DNA of 64,000 nt from Bacillota bacterium (GTDB lineage Bacteria > Bacillota > Clostridia > Tissierellales > Sedimentibacteraceae): NCBI GenBank assembly GCA_023386345.1, contig JAEWJT010000009.1, forward strand, positions 124,001 through 188,000. Direction: 5' to 3'. Under the pieces are notes generated by a model. That model saw only the letters and a program-made list of their open reading frames with translations. It was not told the origin of the DNA and did no database searches. Each line of letters opens with the position of its first letter. Position 1 is the first letter of the stretch. Positions 8,966 through 18,931 of this stretch are shown here, in pieces. A program made the position numbers and the translations under genes.

Positions 8966-9844
8966 ATGAATGTTGTAGATTTAATAAAAAGCAAGTATAA
9001 GTCGATGACGACGAAACAGAAGCATTTGGCTAATTATATGCTGAATGATCCTCATATAATGTGTTTTATAACACTTAAAGACCTTAGTGCAGCTACTAAG
9101 GTTACTGAGGTTACTATACTAAATGCTTGCTCTGCTTGGGGTTTTGAGAATTTTAACGAACTTAAATATGAGTTTAGAAAATATAATGTAATTTCTAATA
9201 AAAATGAAGTACAAATGCAGAATGCTCACGCATCTGACCCCGTTCCGTCTTATGAATTAACGCATAAGGAACAATTGCTAATTGATATTTGTCATGAGGA
9301 GCTATCAATAGTGAATAACTATATTTCTAACATTGATATAAGTAAATTATTCAATGCGGCAGAAATGATACTAAAGCATAAGGTTATTGTTATATGCGGC
9401 AGAGGCGTTTCTTTTCAGTTAGCTGAGTTTATTTCAATGCGTTTAACGACTTTAGGCATATCCTCTATAACAGTAAATACAGAACTTAATGATAGCATAT
9501 ATGGAACTCTTTCCTTTATAAAAAATGATGTTCTCTTGATACCAATTTCCTTTCCTGACTATTATTACATGACAAATAAATTTGTTGAGTATGCAAAGCT
9601 TAAAGGTTCAACAATATTGGCGATAACTGACAATGAAAGTGCAGAGGTAGCTCTAAACAGCAACTTAGTTTTAACTTGTCAAAGCACCACAAGGCTTTTT
9701 CTAAACACACTTTCTACTCCTATGATGCTTGGAAATTTGTTGACTTCAGCCGTGAGTATAGTTAAAAGTATGAAAAACGAAGACGACATAAGTAACATGG
9801 AAGAATTTTCGAGAATATTTAAGGCGCAGGAAGAAATATTTTAA
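8966..9844 (+). CDS. MurR/RpiR family transcriptional regulator
   Basis: Regulator of 292 residues with the RpiR layout: an N-terminal helix-turn-helix domain (about residues 1-77; MTTKQKHLANYMLND, then the LKDLSAATKVTEVTI helix pair) and a C-terminal SIS sugar-isomerase fold (about 125-265; VIVICGRGVSFQLAEFISMR and DVLLIPISFPDY). The SIS domain normally binds a phosphosugar effector. It sits just upstream of oppA on the same strand, so it may control the peptide-transport operon. Target and ligand cannot be read from sequence. Start ATG at 8966, with ATGGTGGTGC upstream. Confidence 0.85.
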   Translation: MNVVDLIKSKYKSMTTKQKHLANYMLNDPHIMCFITLKDLSAATKVTEVTILNACSAWGFENFNELKYEFRKYNVISNKNEVQMQNAHASDPVPSYELTHKEQLLIDICHEELSIVNNYISNIDISKLFNAAEMILKHKVIVICGRGVSFQLAEFISMRLTTLGISSITVNTELNDSIYGTLSFIKNDVLLIPISFPDYYYMTNKFVEYAKLKGSTILAITDNESAEVALNSNLVLTCQSTTRLFLNTLSTPMMLGNLLTSAVSIVKSMKNEDDISNMEEFSRIFKAQEEIF

Positions 9845-9924
9845 GTTTATAACTTAAAATATAATTGATGTACTAAAAAGTAATTTTTAATGATGATATT
9901 AATAATAGATATAAAATTTCTAAG

Positions 9925-9970
9925 AAAATCAAGTAAAAAACATGAATTGCAGTTTTTTACTTGATTTTTT
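9925..9970 (+). terminator. Strong terminator after the RpiR-type regulator
   Basis: A 17-bp perfect stem (left arm 9925-9941, right arm 9952-9968) ends in TTTT. It separates the regulator gene from the opp operon. Between it and the oppA promoter, 9971-10176 is AT-rich with no gene. Confidence 0.85.
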
Positions 9971-10176
9971 ATATAATATGAGAGTTTTTTCTGCTATGAA
10001 AAAAAGAGAACTGCAAAAATTAGAAATCTCATTTACTATTTACTATAAAATTTTTTCATACTTTATTGCGGACGCATAAAAAAATTAAATAAATCATTAA
10101 AATAACTAATTAAAATTTTGAATAATTATAAAATTGATAATTAATTAAAGTGTTTACAAAAATCATTGTTAATTTA

Positions 10177-10205
10177 TTGACACTAAATATAGTGTATGCT
10201 ATAAT
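10177..10205 (+). promoter_or_regulatory. oppA promoter with embedded operator
   Basis: TTGACA at 10177-10182 and TATAAT at 10200-10205, separated by exactly 17 bases: a textbook sigma-A promoter. The -35 element overlaps a 16-bp inverted repeat ACACTA-AATA-TAGTGT at 10180-10195, placed where a bound repressor would block RNA polymerase. The nearby RpiR-type regulator is a candidate binder (inference). Confidence 0.85.
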
Positions 10206-10244
10206 TCACTTAATTAAATACTATAATTTTAAGGAGTTAGAAAA

Positions 10245-11951
10245 ATGAAAAAGATAATGGCTATAGTGTTAGCACTTACAATGTTTTTAAGTATTGTTGC
10301 ATGCAGCAATACAAATAAGCCTGTAGATTCAGGTAACGAAACTCCAAACGGAGAGAATAACAACGGTACTCAATCTGGAGAAATGGACAAGGAACAGTAT
10401 TTAAATACTTACTTGGCATCAGATCCAACGACTCTTGATGTTTCACTTCGTTCAGATTCATATTCAAGTACTATTATAACTAACGTAATGGAAGGTCTTA
10501 TTCGTCTTGAAGACAGAAATGGTGAGTATTTCATGGCACCTGGAGATGCGCAATCTTGGAAAAGCAATGACGAAGGTACAGTTTGGACATTTACTCTAGG
10601 AAATAACAAATGGTCAGACGGAGAGCCTGTAACAGCACAGCAATATGTTTACTCATTACAACGTAGTGCAGACCCTGCGACTGGATGTCCTAACGGATGG
10701 TTCTTATCACCAGTTCTTAATTACGAAGCAATAAGTAAAGGTGAGATGGCTACATCAGAATTAGGAGTAAAAGCTATAGATGAGAAAACATTAGAAATTA
10801 CTCTTGCAAGTGCAATGCCTGCATTCTTGGAAATGTGCAACAGTACAATTTACTACCCACAAAGAGAAGATAAGATGAAAGAGTGGGGAGAAAAATATGG
10901 TACAGAAGCAGAGTATACAGTTTACAATGGACCATTTGTTCTTGAAAGCTGGACACATAACAGCTCTTTAGTTCTTAAAAAGAACCCTAATTATTGGAAT
11001 GCTGACTCAGTAAAATTAGACAAGGTTAATTTAGCTATAATGTCTGATACAACTACTATAATCAACGCATACAAGAGTGGAGATTTAGATGTAGTAGGTG
11101 TTAATAAGCAAGAGCAATTAGATGAATTTAATAAAGACAGTAATTCTAAGTATGAGTACTATACAACTCAAGGCTTGGTATTTAATTTCTACAACACAAA
11201 AGATGAATTGTTTAAAAATGAAAATATTCGTAAAGCATTTAGCTTAGCGATAGATCACGAAGATATAAACGAAATGTGCTTTGGTGGCTTGAGAGTTCCT
11301 ACTTACGGATGGGTTGTTCCAACAATATCTGTTGGAGAAGAAAACTTCCGTCAAACTGCCGGAGATGTATTAAAAGAGCAAAAAGCAGAATTAACAGCTA
11401 ATGGTCAAACGCCAAAGGATTTACTGTTAAAAGGAATGCAAGAATTAGGATTGGGTGATGATCCATCTAAACTTAATGTGACATTATCATTAGCTGGTAC
11501 AGATGATTGGTTCCGTACATTCGGCGAATATTTACAACAAGTATATTTAACTGACTTAGGAGTTAATATAAAAATTGACTTTGCTGATTGGGGAATTTTC
11601 TATGAAAATGTAACTAACGGAAAATATCAAATGGGTTATATGAGCTGGGGAGCTTATTATAATGATCCATATGATGTGTTAAGCATATTCAAATCAGAGT
11701 ATGACCAAGTAAAAACTGGCTGGGCAAATAAAGAATTTGACGAGTTAATTGACAAAGCTGGTGTTGAAATGGATGCAAGCACAAGAATTAAATATTATAA
11801 GGATGCTGAAAGAATACTCTTAAATGAAGCTGCTGTTTGTCCTTTAGCAACATCTACTTCTCATTCATTCTACAAGAACTATGTTTATGGATATTCTAAT
11901 CTTGGATTTAGTGCTAATGGATATAAGGATATGTATACTAAAGGTAGATAA
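10245..11951 (+). CDS. oppA: Oligopeptide ABC transporter substrate-binding lipoprotein OppA
   Basis: Family 5 extracellular solute-binding protein (568 aa) that captures peptides at the cell surface. A lipoprotein signal peptide (MKKIMAIVLALTMFLSIVAC) has its lipobox cysteine at residue 20. A Gly/Asn/Ser-rich spacer and the SBP_bac_5 fold follow (TLDVSLRSDSYSSTIITNVMEG near the start, WKSNDEGTVWTFTLGNNKWSDG, RKAFSLAIDHEDI). First gene of the peptide-import operon, with a strong promoter and AAGGAG start signal. A hairpin terminator after it probably sets a higher level of this binding protein than of the permeases. Confidence 0.95.
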   Translation: MKKIMAIVLALTMFLSIVACSNTNKPVDSGNETPNGENNNGTQSGEMDKEQYLNTYLASDPTTLDVSLRSDSYSSTIITNVMEGLIRLEDRNGEYFMAPGDAQSWKSNDEGTVWTFTLGNNKWSDGEPVTAQQYVYSLQRSADPATGCPNGWFLSPVLNYEAISKGEMATSELGVKAIDEKTLEITLASAMPAFLEMCNSTIYYPQREDKMKEWGEKYGTEAEYTVYNGPFVLESWTHNSSLVLKKNPNYWNADSVKLDKVNLAIMSDTTTIINAYKSGDLDVVGVNKQEQLDEFNKDSNSKYEYYTTQGLVFNFYNTKDELFKNENIRKAFSLAIDHEDINEMCFGGLRVPTYGWVVPTISVGEENFRQTAGDVLKEQKAELTANGQTPKDLLLKGMQELGLGDDPSKLNVTLSLAGTDDWFRTFGEYLQQVYLTDLGVNIKIDFADWGIFYENVTNGKYQMGYMSWGAYYNDPYDVLSIFKSEYDQVKTGWANKEFDELIDKAGVEMDASTRIKYYKDAERILLNEAAVCPLATSTSHSFYKNYVYGYSNLGFSANGYKDMYTKGR

Positions 11952-12033
11952 TAATACTTCATGTTAAACCTTGTAAGAATGACCATCTTGCATCAAGCGT
12001 TAGCATAAAAAATTCTTACAGTTTAAAATAAAA

Positions 12034-12061
12034 GGGCAACTACTATAGTTGCCCGTTTTGT
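12034..12061 (+). terminator. Intra-operon terminator between oppA and oppB
   Basis: Stem GGGCAACT/AGTTGCCC with a 5-base loop followed by GTTTTGTT. Its position suggests partial termination that leaves oppA transcript in excess. Confidence 0.75.
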
Positions 12062-12117
12062 TAAAAATACTTATCACGATAGTGAATAGTATTTAATTTT
12101 AAGAAAGAGGTTTCAAG

Positions 12118-13059
12118 TTGAAAAAATATATTTTTAAAAGACTTACGTATATGATACTCACGTTATTTATTATAATAACGCTTACATTTTTTCTTATGAG
12201 AAGTATACCCGGAGACCCGCTTGCTTCTATGGCACAGATGCTGCCAGAGCAAACGAGAGCTAATTTTCACGCTAAATATGGTTTAGATAAGCCTTTATAT
12301 CAACAATATTTATTATATATGAAAAATTTATTGCATCTTGATTTAGGTGAAAGCGTCGTATTTCCGGGTAGATCTATCGCTGGAACCATATCAAAAACAT
12401 CCCCTGTATCAGCGATGGTTGGCGGTACTGCACTCCTTATAGGTGTTTCTATAGGAGTAACATTAGGGATTGTTGCAGCACTTAATAAAAACAAGTGGCC
12501 AGATTATGTTGTAATGTTTATCGCTATATTAGGTGTTACTATACCAGTATTTGTTTTGGCTTCTCTTGTTCAATTAGTGTTTGCGGTTAAACTCGGGTGG
12601 TTTCCGGCCTCAGGCTGGGGTAAGGCAAAAAACATGGTGCTTCCAGTTTTAGTACTGTGCTTTGGTCCAATAGCAAGCTATGCGAGATATATTAAGTCAA
12701 GTATGTTAGACACTCTTGAGCAGGACTATGTTTTGACTGCGAGAGCTAAGGGATTATCAGAAACTAAGGTAATTACAAGACACGTTCTTAGAAATTCGCT
12801 GTTGCCATCTGTTACAATGCTTGCAGGTAGCATAGTAGGTATTTTTACAGGAGCATTTGTTACAGAAAAAATGTTCTCCATACCGGGAATAGGGTTTTAT
12901 TATATAAGCTCTATCAATAATCACGATTACAATATGACTCTTGGTACTACTGTATTTTACGCTATTTTATTTGTTGTTATGCAGTTAATAGTTGATTTTG
13001 TTTATGTTCTGATAGACCCAAGAATTAGGCTATCTAACGACAGCATGGAGGGGAAATAA
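12118..13059 (+). CDS. oppB: Peptide ABC transporter permease OppB
   Basis: Inner-membrane permease (313 aa) with six predicted transmembrane helices. The typical N-terminus is MKKYIFKRLTYMILTLFIII. SIPGDPLASM follows, as does the cytoplasmic EAA loop (DYVLTARAKGLSETKVITRHVLRNSLLP) that contacts the ATPases. The start is a TTG at 12118, supported by GAAAGAGG seven bases upstream; no ATG near it has a site. It pairs with OppC, two bases downstream. Confidence 0.94.
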   Translation: MKKYIFKRLTYMILTLFIIITLTFFLMRSIPGDPLASMAQMLPEQTRANFHAKYGLDKPLYQQYLLYMKNLLHLDLGESVVFPGRSIAGTISKTSPVSAMVGGTALLIGVSIGVTLGIVAALNKNKWPDYVVMFIAILGVTIPVFVLASLVQLVFAVKLGWFPASGWGKAKNMVLPVLVLCFGPIASYARYIKSSMLDTLEQDYVLTARAKGLSETKVITRHVLRNSLLPSVTMLAGSIVGIFTGAFVTEKMFSIPGIGFYYISSINNHDYNMTLGTTVFYAILFVVMQLIVDFVYVLIDPRIRLSNDSMEGK

Positions 13060-13060
13060 A

Positions 13061-14002
13061 ATGGATAAAAATAATTTGCAACATGAAAAAATAGATGCTT
13101 CTTCTTTTGAAATTATTGGAATATCTGAAAATCAAGGCGACATTATAGCTCGTCCAAGGATTGGATATTTTAAGGATGCGTGGAGAAGATTTAAAGAGAA
13201 TAAAGTTGCATTAATTGCTATGTTTATACTTTTGTTGATAACTGTCATGGTTATTATAGGCCCAGCACTAAGCGGATACAAATTTGAGGCTGTTGATAAA
13301 ACTGCCCGTAATAAAGCTCCTAGTGCTATGCACTGGTTTGGTACAGACAAATTAGGTCGTGACCTGTTTTCCAGAGTATGGGTTGGAGGTAGAGTATCGA
13401 TTATTATTGGTATTACAGGTGCGTTAATTTCTTCTGTCATTGGCTGTATATACGGAGGTGTAGCTGCTTATTTTGGTGGAAAAGTTGATAATATAATGAT
13501 GCGTATCGTAGAGATACTAATAAGTATACCATATTTGATTGTAGTAATACTCATGTCAATTATTTTTGACAGTAAAAGCCTAGGAACTCTTATACTTGCT
13601 ATGACTATAACCGGATGGTGCGGTATGGCAAGGCTAGTTAGAGCACAGATGCTTCAGATAAAAAACGAAGAATATATACTTGCGGCAAAGGCTATGGGAG
13701 TCAGTCCGTGGAAAATAATTCTTAAATACATGATACCAAACACAATCAGTGTTGTAATTGTTTCCATAACATTTGATATACCCGGATATATATTTTCGGA
13801 GGCATTTTTAAGCTTTATAGGACTTGGAATTCAATCTCCGGGGACAAGCTGGGGTGCATTAGCTTCATCTGCGCAGCCTGAATTTACACATTATCCGTAT
13901 CAGTTATTTTTCCCTGCAATAATGATTGCATTGACTATGTTATCATTCACGCTTATGGGAGATGGACTGCGTGATGCTCTTGACCCACGTCTGAGGAAGT
14001 AA
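13061..14002 (+). CDS. oppC: Peptide ABC transporter permease OppC
   Basis: Second permease subunit (313 aa), with the cytoplasmic N-terminal extension typical of OppC/DppC (RIGYFKDAWRRFKENKVAL), then six helices. The HWFGTDKLGRDLFSRVWVGGR motif is diagnostic of this family. The EAA loop is EEYILAAKAMGVSPWKIILKYM... near residue 205. AGGGGAAA start signal; tightly coupled to oppB and oppD. Confidence 0.95.
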   Translation: MDKNNLQHEKIDASSFEIIGISENQGDIIARPRIGYFKDAWRRFKENKVALIAMFILLLITVMVIIGPALSGYKFEAVDKTARNKAPSAMHWFGTDKLGRDLFSRVWVGGRVSIIIGITGALISSVIGCIYGGVAAYFGGKVDNIMMRIVEILISIPYLIVVILMSIIFDSKSLGTLILAMTITGWCGMARLVRAQMLQIKNEEYILAAKAMGVSPWKIILKYMIPNTISVVIVSITFDIPGYIFSEAFLSFIGLGIQSPGTSWGALASSAQPEFTHYPYQLFFPAIMIALTMLSFTLMGDGLRDALDPRLRK

Positions 14003-14019
14003 AAGAAATGGAGGATATT

Positions 14020-15039
14020 ATGAATAAGAATATATTAGAAGTTAAAAATCTCAGAGTTTCTTTTAACACTTATGCCGGAGAGGTAAGAGCTGTCAGGGGT
14101 GTTGATTTTGAATTAAAACCGGGTGAAACTCTAGCCTTTGTTGGAGAATCGGGCTGTGGTAAAACAGTAACTGCCAAGGCTATCATGAGATTATTAAAGG
14201 AATCAGTAACTGAAATCAAGGAAGGTTCAAGTATACTATATAACGGTGAAGATGTTTTGAAAATGAATAAAAAAAGACTTCATGCCTATAGAGGAAATGA
14301 AGTTAGCATGATTTTCCAAGACCCGATGAGTTCGCTAAATCCTACTATGTCTTGTGGCAAGCAGGTAATGGAAAGCTTAATGATTCACCGTAACATGAAC
14401 AAGGAAGAAGCAAAAAAAGAAGCACTCAAAATGTTTGAGATGGTTCGTATTCCAGATGCACAAAAAAGACTAAAATCATATCCGCATCAACTATCAGGCG
14501 GTATGCGTCAAAGAGTTATGATTGCTATTGCATTAGCTTGCAATCCTAGCGTACTCATAGCAGACGAGCCAACAACAGCACTTGATGTTACAATACAAGC
14601 ACAAATTATGGACTTGTTAAACGATTTGAAGAAAGAATTAAATACTGCAATCATACTCGTTACACACGATTTAGGAGTAGTAGCTAATTTCGCTGATAGG
14701 ATACAGGTTATGTATGCAGGACAGGTTATAGAAAGAGGTACGGCAAAGGAAATTTTCTATGACTCTAAACATCCGTACACATGGGCTTTGTTAAGTTCAG
14801 TGCCTAAGCTGGCTAAAACAAATAAACAAGAACTATATGCGTTAAAAGGAACTCCTCCTGATTTGATATTGCCTTTAAATCATTGTCCTTTTGCTGACAG
14901 ATGCCAATATTGCATGAAAATATGCCGTGAGCAGATGCCAAAAGAAACGAGTTTATCAGATAAACACATGGTATCTTGCTGGTTAATGCACTCTTTGGCA
15001 CCAAAGGTAGACCCATTATATAAGAGGGGGGAATTTTAA
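14020..15039 (+). CDS. oppD: Peptide ABC transporter ATPase OppD
   Basis: Nucleotide-binding subunit. Walker A GESGCGKT, signature LSGGMRQR, Walker B VLIADEPTTALD, His-switch VTHD. The C-terminal oligopeptide-transporter extension carries the cysteine cluster HCPFADRCQYCMKIC found in OppD/OppF. I place the start at the ATG at 14020 (MNKNILEVKN): GGAGG at 14010-14014 lies between it and the ATG at 14008, which has no site of its own. OppD then has 339 residues. Confidence 0.95.
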   Translation: MNKNILEVKNLRVSFNTYAGEVRAVRGVDFELKPGETLAFVGESGCGKTVTAKAIMRLLKESVTEIKEGSSILYNGEDVLKMNKKRLHAYRGNEVSMIFQDPMSSLNPTMSCGKQVMESLMIHRNMNKEEAKKEALKMFEMVRIPDAQKRLKSYPHQLSGGMRQRVMIAIALACNPSVLIADEPTTALDVTIQAQIMDLLNDLKKELNTAIILVTHDLGVVANFADRIQVMYAGQVIERGTAKEIFYDSKHPYTWALLSSVPKLAKTNKQELYALKGTPPDLILPLNHCPFADRCQYCMKICREQMPKETSLSDKHMVSCWLMHSLAPKVDPLYKRGEF

Positions 15040-16005
15040 ATGGCAGAAAAATTAATAGAAGTAAAAGACCTAAGCAAATACTTTGGCGCAGGTAAAAATG
15101 CTGTATTAAAGGCTGTTGATGGTGTAAACTTTAGTATAAATCGTGGAGAAACACTTGGACTTGTCGGTGAGTCGGGCTGTGGTAAAACTACTTGTGGTCG
15201 TACTGTATTAAAGCTTTATAATGCAACACAGGGACAGGTTTTATTTAATGGTGAGGATGTAGGCAAGTACAATAAAAGACAACTTTTAAGTTTCAAAAAA
15301 AATGCTCAGATGATTTTCCAAGACCCGTATTCTTCACTAAATCCTAGAATGACTATATCTGAGATTATAGCAGAGGGACTTAATGTACACTACAACCTCT
15401 CAAGGGCAGAAAAAATTAAGCGTGTGAATGAGGTATTATATTCTGTCGGACTCACAGAAAGCTTTGGAAATAGATTTGCACATGAGCTGTCAGGTGGTCA
15501 AAGACAGCGTGTTGGTATTGCCAGAGCATTAGTTGTTGAGCCGCAGTTTATTGTTTGCGATGAGCCAATTTCAGCACTTGATGTTTCAATTCAGGCACAA
15601 ATAGTAAACCTCTTGATTAAACTGCAAAAAGAGCGTAATTTAACCTATTTATTCATATCTCATGACTTATCTATGGTAAGACATATTTCTGACAGAATTG
15701 GAGTTATGTATTTGGGAAGCTTGGTTGAGCTTGCAACAAGTGATGTACTGTTTGAAAATACATTGCACCCGTATACACAAGTCTTGCTTTCTGCCATACC
15801 AGATGCAGAGCCAGACCCTGATTTACAAAGAAAACGCATGAAAATTGTAGGAGAAATTCCAAGTCCTGTTAATCAACCAAAAGGCTGCAAATTCTCAACG
15901 AGATGTAACTTTGCAACAGATATTTGTAAAACAGATAGACCAGTTCTTAAAGAGGTTGAAAAAGGTCATTTTGTAGCGTGTCATAAATGTAATGGAGGCA
16001 AATGA
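15040..16005 (+). CDS. oppF: Peptide ABC transporter ATPase OppF
   Basis: Second nucleotide-binding subunit (321 aa) that forms the OppDF heterodimer. Walker A GESGCGKTT, signature LSGGQRQR, Walker B FIVCDEPISALD, then the C-terminal extension with GCKFSTRCNFATDIC. It begins directly after the oppD stop with a GAGGGGGG site inside the end of oppD, and its stop overlaps the tldD start (ATGA), indicating translational coupling. Confidence 0.95.
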   Translation: MAEKLIEVKDLSKYFGAGKNAVLKAVDGVNFSINRGETLGLVGESGCGKTTCGRTVLKLYNATQGQVLFNGEDVGKYNKRQLLSFKKNAQMIFQDPYSSLNPRMTISEIIAEGLNVHYNLSRAEKIKRVNEVLYSVGLTESFGNRFAHELSGGQRQRVGIARALVVEPQFIVCDEPISALDVSIQAQIVNLLIKLQKERNLTYLFISHDLSMVRHISDRIGVMYLGSLVELATSDVLFENTLHPYTQVLLSAIPDAEPDPDLQRKRMKIVGEIPSPVNQPKGCKFSTRCNFATDICKTDRPVLKEVEKGHFVACHKCNGGK

Positions 16006-17396
16006 TGATAGGTTCAAATTTAATAAATAAAATTTTGCAAACTGCTCTTGATAACGGTGGAGACTTTGCAGAGGTATTCGTAGAGGACAAATACAATACA
16101 AATATAACAGTAAACAATGATGTAATAGATAATGGAATTGTGGCTAAGGATTATGGAATAGGCATAAGAGTTTTTTCTAAAAATAATTATGTATACACAT
16201 ACAGCAGCAATGATTCAGAGGAAAATTTGTTAAATATAACAAAAGAAGTTTGCAAAGCCTTTAACAACAAAGTGTCTAATAATACAGCAAATGGCTTTAT
16301 CGAACTTCCTCAAATGGCAAAAAGCGTTATTGAAGCTCAAAAACATTTTAGTAAAACCTTGTACAAGCAAAAGCTTGATGTGATAAATCAAGTAATATCA
16401 TCAGGCAAAGCATATGACACTGCTGTGAAAAGAATGCTTGTGAGATATCTAGACCAAGAACAACATGTTATAATTGCAAATACTGATGGTATATACAAGG
16501 AAGACAACAGATTTAAAACAAGAATGATTGTAAGTGCATTTGCAGAGAAAAATGGTGAACTTCAAAGTGGATATATAGGACCCGGAGCTGCAAAGGGCTT
16601 TGAGTTTTATGATGAGATAGATTTAAATTACTACGGTAGAGAAGCAGCACGTTCAGCCTGTGTAATAGCTGGTGCAAAATATTGTCCGGCAGGTCAAATG
16701 GCTGTAGTAGTTGACAATGGCTTTGGAGGACTGATGTTCCATGAGGCTTGCGGACACAGCTTAGAGGCAAGCAGCGTTGCAAAAGGCAATTCGGAATTTT
16801 CAGGAAAATTAGGACAAAAAGTAGCCTCTGACATATTGACATTAGTAGATGATGGAAGTATAGACAAGGCTTGGGGCTCGCTTAGTATTGATGACGAAGG
16901 TACAAAAACGCAAAAAAATATCCTTATCGAAAATGGAATATTAAAAGGCTATATGATAGACAAGCTAAACAGCAGGATAATGAATATGCCTCCGACAGGC
17001 TCAGGAAGACGTGAATCATATAAATATGCTCCTACTTCAAGAATGTCTAATACCTATATTGAAGCAGGAAAACATTCAAAAGATGAAATTATTGCAAATA
17101 CTGAAAAAGGCTTATTTGTTAAATCAATAAATGCTGGTTCTGTTAATCCACTTACAGGTGAATTCAATTTCTCAGTATCAGAAGCTTATTTGATTGAAAA
17201 CGGAAAACTTGCAGAGCCTGTAAAAGGAGCTACACTTATAGGAACAGGCGGAAGCATATTAAAACTTGTTGATATGGTTGGAGATAATTTAAGTATTGGT
17301 CAAGGATACTGCTATGCTGCAAGCGGGGCATTATTTATAGGTGCTGGACAGCCTACAGTCAGAATATCAAATATGACAGTGGGAGGTAGAAAATAG
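16002..17396 (+). CDS. tldD: Metallopeptidase TldD
   Basis: Subunit of the TldD/TldE(PmbA) zinc metalloprotease (464 aa). The zinc-binding motif HEACGH is at about residues 247-252, equivalent to the HExxxH of E. coli TldD. The family ending (GALFIGAGQPTVRISNMTVG) is conserved. In E. coli the heterodimer degrades unfolded or modified peptides. Its place at the end of the opp operon suggests a role in breaking down imported peptides (inference). It starts at the ATG at 16002 or the ATG immediately after (16005); GGAGGC precedes both. Confidence 0.93.
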   Translation: MMIGSNLINKILQTALDNGGDFAEVFVEDKYNTNITVNNDVIDNGIVAKDYGIGIRVFSKNNYVYTYSSNDSEENLLNITKEVCKAFNNKVSNNTANGFIELPQMAKSVIEAQKHFSKTLYKQKLDVINQVISSGKAYDTAVKRMLVRYLDQEQHVIIANTDGIYKEDNRFKTRMIVSAFAEKNGELQSGYIGPGAAKGFEFYDEIDLNYYGREAARSACVIAGAKYCPAGQMAVVVDNGFGGLMFHEACGHSLEASSVAKGNSEFSGKLGQKVASDILTLVDDGSIDKAWGSLSIDDEGTKTQKNILIENGILKGYMIDKLNSRIMNMPPTGSGRRESYKYAPTSRMSNTYIEAGKHSKDEIIANTEKGLFVKSINAGSVNPLTGEFNFSVSEAYLIENGKLAEPVKGATLIGTGGSILKLVDMVGDNLSIGQGYCYAASGALFIGAGQPTVRISNMTVGGRK

Positions 17397-17397
17397 T

Positions 17398-18717
17398 ATG
17401 GATATAAGAGAATATATAAATAAGCTTATAGAAACTTGTAAAAATCAAAACATTACTGATGTAGAGGTATATTATTCAAACTCTATATCAACTTTGATTA
17501 ATATAGTTGATAATGAAATTGAAACATTTAGATTATCAAATGATGAGGGCATAAATCTAAGCGGTAATTACGAGGGCAAAAACAGCACGACATATATAGA
17601 AAAATTTGATGATAAGGCTTTGTTAGAGGCGGTTAATAATATTAAAGAAACTGCACCATATAACGGTAAAACTAAGAAAGCTATAGAAAAAAGCAGTATT
17701 AATCATAACAGTAACAACAAGTATTATGCCGATGTTAATTTAGTAATTAATAAGCTAAAAAAAGTACAAGGAACAGCAAAAAGTATAGATTCGAGAATAA
17801 TTTCTATCCCGACATGCGGGTATCAAGAAAGAAACACAATAATTATACTATCAGATGATAAGGGAAATGAATTTAAGGATTCTTACTCTTACGTTGTGGG
17901 AAACATATCTGTTGTTGCTGAGGAAAATGGCATAAAGAAAAACGGATATTCATTCAGCATAAATAAGAAATTTGAAGATATAAATTATGAAACTATTTTA
18001 ACAGAAGCAATACATGAAGCTACAAGCATGATAAAAGCTTCACCTATCGCAAGCGGAAATTATGATGTTATAATTAGAAATGATGTGTCAGCTAATATGT
18101 TTGCTACCTTTATGACAGTATTCTGCGCAGATTCTATCAAAAAGAATACAAGTAAATTTGCTGATAAAATAAATACACAGGTAGCAGTAGAAAGTTTGAA
18201 CATAATAGAAGATCCTATGTATCAAAGAGGCAAAATAAACCGTATATTTGATGATGAGGGTACAAAGACATATAAAAAGCACTTGATAGAGAATGGTATT
18301 CTGAAAAACATACTTAGTACAAATGAGTATGAAGCTTCGACTGGCAATGCTTTTAGAAATTCCTATAGAGAGAATATATCTGTATCCGCCCTTAATTGTT
18401 ATATAGAATCAGGACTTAGAAGCACAAGTGAAATAACTTCAAGTCTAACAGAGGCGGTTATGATTACAAATATTGACGGTTTACATGCAGGTATGAATAC
18501 TGTAACTGGAGATTTTTCGTTGATTGCTAATGGTTATTATATAAAAAATGGTGAAATTGATAAGCCTATAAATCAAATAACTGTAGCAGGAAACTTTTAT
18601 GAAATGCTAAATAACATTGTAGATATATCTAAAGATGTATGTACATCAGATGTATATTTAAGCTTTTTTGAATCACCGTCATTGCTTGTAAAGGGTTTAA
18701 TGATAGGTGGTCTATAA
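17398..18717 (+). CDS. pmbA: TldE/PmbA-like partner of TldD
   Basis: Second subunit of the TldD/E peptidase (439 aa). It shares the fold but has no HExxxH motif, as expected for the non-catalytic PmbA subunit; conserved blocks are DDEGTKTYKKHLIENGILKN and the INIxGLHAGMNTVTGDFS-type region near residue 360. It begins two bases after the tldD stop and closes the operon before the terminator at 18787. Confidence 0.9.
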   Translation: MDIREYINKLIETCKNQNITDVEVYYSNSISTLINIVDNEIETFRLSNDEGINLSGNYEGKNSTTYIEKFDDKALLEAVNNIKETAPYNGKTKKAIEKSSINHNSNNKYYADVNLVINKLKKVQGTAKSIDSRIISIPTCGYQERNTIIILSDDKGNEFKDSYSYVVGNISVVAEENGIKKNGYSFSINKKFEDINYETILTEAIHEATSMIKASPIASGNYDVIIRNDVSANMFATFMTVFCADSIKKNTSKFADKINTQVAVESLNIIEDPMYQRGKINRIFDDEGTKTYKKHLIENGILKNILSTNEYEASTGNAFRNSYRENISVSALNCYIESGLRSTSEITSSLTEAVMITNIDGLHAGMNTVTGDFSLIANGYYIKNGEIDKPINQITVAGNFYEMLNNIVDISKDVCTSDVYLSFFESPSLLVKGLMIGGL

Positions 18718-18786
18718 TTTTAATAAGTGACATGAAAAAGTGAATATATTAAACAATCCCCCCTAAATTAATTTTCTATACAACTG

Positions 18787-18816
18787 CCACCCTTTTACAA
18801 GGGTGGTGGTTTTTTT
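18787..18816 (+). terminator. Terminator of the opp-tldD-pmbA operon
   Basis: CCACCCTT (18787-18794) pairs with AAGGGTGG (18799-18806), 4-base loop, then TGG and T7: a strong intrinsic terminator 70 bases after pmbA. Confidence 0.9.
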
Positions 18817-18931
18817 AATACTTAAATTGTCAAATTAATATAAATAATTTTGTAAAATAAGTTTAAAGACATACTTTGGATGGTATAATAATATATAATT
18901 AATTTAATAATTTGAAAGGGGATGATTTTAT

